Part shown: piece after piece, positions 62,037 through 64,000 of the stretch | Layout: every line of letters starts with the position of its first letter | Numbering within the stretch: the stretch's first letter is position 1 | Assembly: GCA_036971615.1 (NCBI GenBank) | Contig: JAYKKR010000002.1 | Coordinates: 806,001-870,000 of the forward strand | Source of the DNA: Amyloporia xantha | Lineage: Eukaryota > Basidiomycota > Agaricomycetes > Polyporales > Adustoporiaceae | Direction: 5' to 3' | Length of the DNA: 64,000 nucleotides | Program-made: the position numbers and the translations under genes | The notes under the pieces: generated by a model | The model's database searches: none | Told to the model about the DNA's origin: nothing | The model's input: only the letters and a program-made list of their open reading frames with translations

Positions 62037-62585
62037 GGGGCCATTATTCGCGTGTTGTAGGACCTCTGTCGTGATGGACTTGAAGTAGGAAGTGTTTTCT
62101 GAGTAGAGTATCTGCGCATACTGCCGACTGACCATGTCCCATCGCTTGTGGTACACCCCGTGCTACGATAGCGATGGATGTGGTTTACTAACATTGAAAT
62201 AGATAATGTGTTGTGCTTCTAAGGTTTCAAATTGAGTGTGCACAGCTGTGGGTGACACGACCACCGCTTTGGATGTGTTCCCATGAACACGCGGTGTGGA
62301 AGAGAAACGCGCCTGGCGCGTGAAGAACTCGCGATTGGTCACGACATTTCCTTTTTCTTCTACTCTTCCTCTCATCTTCTCTCTCGTGGACTCACCTCGC
62401 GAAAACCCTAGATATCATTAATATTGTCCTCGACTCTTGAATGATGGAAAGCGAGCGCGGAAGGTACGGTCAGTCAGACGATGAGCGAACGAGGCAACAT
62501 CACGCTCCCGAAGGCGGTGAATTGTCTAGCAAACAGGACGCGTGTTGAGACTTGCAAGGCAAGTCCGCGGAGACAATGAGCCAAA

Positions 62586-62624
62586 CTCGAAGCTTGAGCC
62601 CACACAGCAGCCCACATTCCAGAA
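62586..62624. promoter_or_regulatory. Heat-shock-element-like sites
   Basis: TCGAAGCTTGAG (about 62587) and TTCCAGAA (62617-62624) both fit the nGAAnnTTCn pattern bound by heat-shock factor, about 110-150 bp upstream of the TATA box. Chance matches are possible. Confidence 0.4.
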
Positions 62625-62735
62625 CTGAGTGTTTCTCTCTTATCTCCTGTCAAGCATTCGGTGTCTTCGGGCGCAAGCAATCAAACTGTAGCTTCGATTC
62701 GTACGTCGTGTCTTGTGGTCCTGCGCTCTGTACAG

Positions 62736-62742
62736 TATATAA
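62736..62742 (+). promoter_or_regulatory. TATA box upstream of Hsp40-like gene
   Basis: TATATAA in a GC-rich context, about 440 bp upstream of the first in-frame ATG of the Hsp40-like coding region. Confidence 0.5.
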
Positions 62743-63176
62743 CGGCGCCCTCCCACCTTCGAATGGAGCAATCAACCTTGCCCCCCCCTTTCCTTCGAGT
62801 CTGGGAGCTCCTGCACGGAAGAGTGACGAGAGTGCTGCATGCGCCGAGCATCTATCTTGTGACTAGCTCATTCGGAGACTTTCTTAGGTAACATTTCGGT
62901 TTCGAGTCGATTTCCAGGACTGCACTACACGTTTACCGACCATTCTAGCTACGCGCTGCGCAGCGGCCATCGAAGACACTCGATAATCCATTCTTACTCC
63001 GGCGCCAGCCAGCCACACCTCGTCGACGACCTACCAGACTACTCTGCATTTCTGTTGCTGGTGTTCTGCACGCCGCACTTCCACACAGTCCACTCTGCAG
63101 TCCCCCACGCTCGTCCTTCTCTCCCTCCACAACTCAAACAACAACGGTAACAGAAGGCTTGTCGGAGTCTGGTGGT

Positions 63177-64000
63177 ATGGGTGGAATGGATCCTCAGGTG
63201 CATCTCCTCGTGGGCTGCTCTTGTTCCCAGCTTAACCTCCAGGGCAGGACCTTTCCAGCCAATTCAGTGGCGGTGGCCGGCCCTCAGGCCCGCGCAAAAC
63301 AAAGGATCTCGTCCACCATGTGCATGTCACCCTCGAAGACCTTTACAAAGGCAAGACGTCCAAGCTCGCGCTCACCCGCAATGTCATCTGCAGCAAGTGC
63401 AACGGAAGAGGCGGCAAGGAGGGCGCCGTGCAGACGTGTACCACCTGTCACGGCCAGGGTGTCAAGATCACCCTGCGCATGGTGGACACAGAGTGCGAGC
63501 AGACCCAAAAACAGTGCGACAGCTGTTCTGGTACGGGTGCGATGATCAATGCGAAGGACCGCTGCAAGGCCTGCAACGGGAAGAAGGTTATTTCGGAGAA
63601 GAAGATGCTCGAGGTGCACATCGACAAGGGCATGAAAGGCGGCCAGACGATCAAGTCCCGTGGAGAGAGCGACCAGGCGCCAGGTTTCACTCCAGGTGAC
63701 GTTGTCATCGTGATAGAGGAGGAGCCCCATGAGCGGTTCAGGCGGCAAGGGGACGACTTGTTTATTGACCAAGAAATCGACCTGCTCACTGCACTGTGCG
63801 GTGGTCATTTCTCGATAAGGCACCTAGATGACCGCATACTGTTTGTGAGCATTCGACCTCTAGAGGTGATCAAGGATGGTATGGAATGAACGAGTCCTGC
63901 CTGTTAAGCACTCTCCTCACCCCTTATCCTAGGCGACCTCAAGGTAATCCGGAGACAGGGCATGCCTTCCCAGCGGTACGATGAACCTGGCGACCTCTGC
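63177..64000 (+). CDS. Class A Hsp40 (Ydj1/Mas5-like) lacking a visible J domain; runs off right edge
   Basis: Co-chaperone related to Ydj1. Visible parts: the G/F-region remnant GLSESGGMGGMDPQ, an intron (63198-63247), SGGGRPSGPRKTKDLVHHVH, VTLEDLYKGKTSKLALTRN, then four zinc-finger repeats CSKCNGRG, CTTCHGQG, CDSCSGTG and CKACNGKK. The substrate-binding domain follows (KKMLEVHIDKGMKGGQTIKS, GDVVIVIEEEPHERFRRQGD), and an intron (about 63878-63931) leads to GDLKVIRRQGMPSQRYDEPG at the edge. The first in-frame ATG is 63177. An AG acceptor just before GGCTTG (63154) suggests a lost upstream exon. The 70-residue J domain, needed to stimulate Hsp70, is not in the 1.1 kb upstream. Several normally constant positions differ (e.g. 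ALCGGHFSIRH). It is probably a degenerate paralogue; the real Ydj1 gene would be elsewhere. Confidence 0.8.

Larger units (their letters stand above)
62037..63176. other. Upstream region of the Hsp40 gene, no J-domain exons
   Basis: 1.1 kb. It contains a TATA box and heat-shock-element-like sites (listed separately) and a pyrimidine-rich stretch 62990-63140. I searched by eye for a J-domain (HPD, YxxLGV) on the plus strand and found none. A short frame from ATG 62763 encodes MEQSTLPPPFLRVWELLHGR and is not recognisable. Confidence 0.5.

Overview
The window is nuclear DNA of a filamentous basidiomycete, most likely an agaricomycete such as a polypore. Genes are dense and on both strands. They are split by many 45-70 bp GT-AG introns. 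The content is typical: several OrdA-like cytochrome P450s, DUF6533-type membrane proteins, a PHD-JmjC demethylase and an F-box/LRR-like gene.

Left part (1-26.7 kb). A P450 running off the left edge and a second P450 at 4.4-6.6 kb flank a decayed 3.2 kb stretch. A housekeeping block follows: GAL7 (galactose-1-phosphate uridylyltransferase) and a DDX41-like DEAD-box helicase sharing a promoter; a fusaric-acid-resistance/aromatic-acid-exporter-like membrane protein; a BLM/Sgs1-type RecQ helicase with RQC and HRDC domains, divergent from kinetochore NUF2; and an ING-family PHD protein. The block closes with a third P450, an inverted paralogue of the second.

Middle (26.7-49.7 kb). An ADP-sugar Nudix hydrolase with two nested starts; a DUF6533 gene (copy 1) downstream of SDA1; a disordered RG-rich protein divergent from phosphoglycerate kinase; a KDM2/JHD1-type demethylase; a Chs4/Skt5-like Sel1-repeat protein ending in a CaaX box; a PITH-domain protein; a polynucleotide kinase/3'-phosphatase; and a small TATA-driven protein of unknown function.

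Right part (49.7-64 kb) is the evolutionary hot spot. The 3' half of SDA1 plus its neighbour DUF6533 gene has been copied here in inverted orientation and then tandemly repeated. The two DUF6533 copies (2 and 3) remain intact and very alike, introns included, while both SDA1 copies are decayed pseudogenes. After them lies a 545 bp hAT-like MITE with 31 bp inverted termini and an exact 8 bp target duplication. Next is an F-box/LRR-like gene broken by a 420 bp poly(A) retroposon with an exact 15 bp target duplication. The window ends in a class A Hsp40 gene with four zinc-finger repeats but no visible J domain.

I see no new enzyme system. The most informative signals are the SDA1-DUF6533 duplication and what it says about a frameshift at the end of the live SDA1 gene; the two precisely bounded mobile elements; a probable GC-AG intron followed by a 2-nt micro-exon in all three DUF6533 genes; and the J-less Hsp40. 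Gene spans include introns. Splice sites were read by eye from GT/AG signals and protein continuity.
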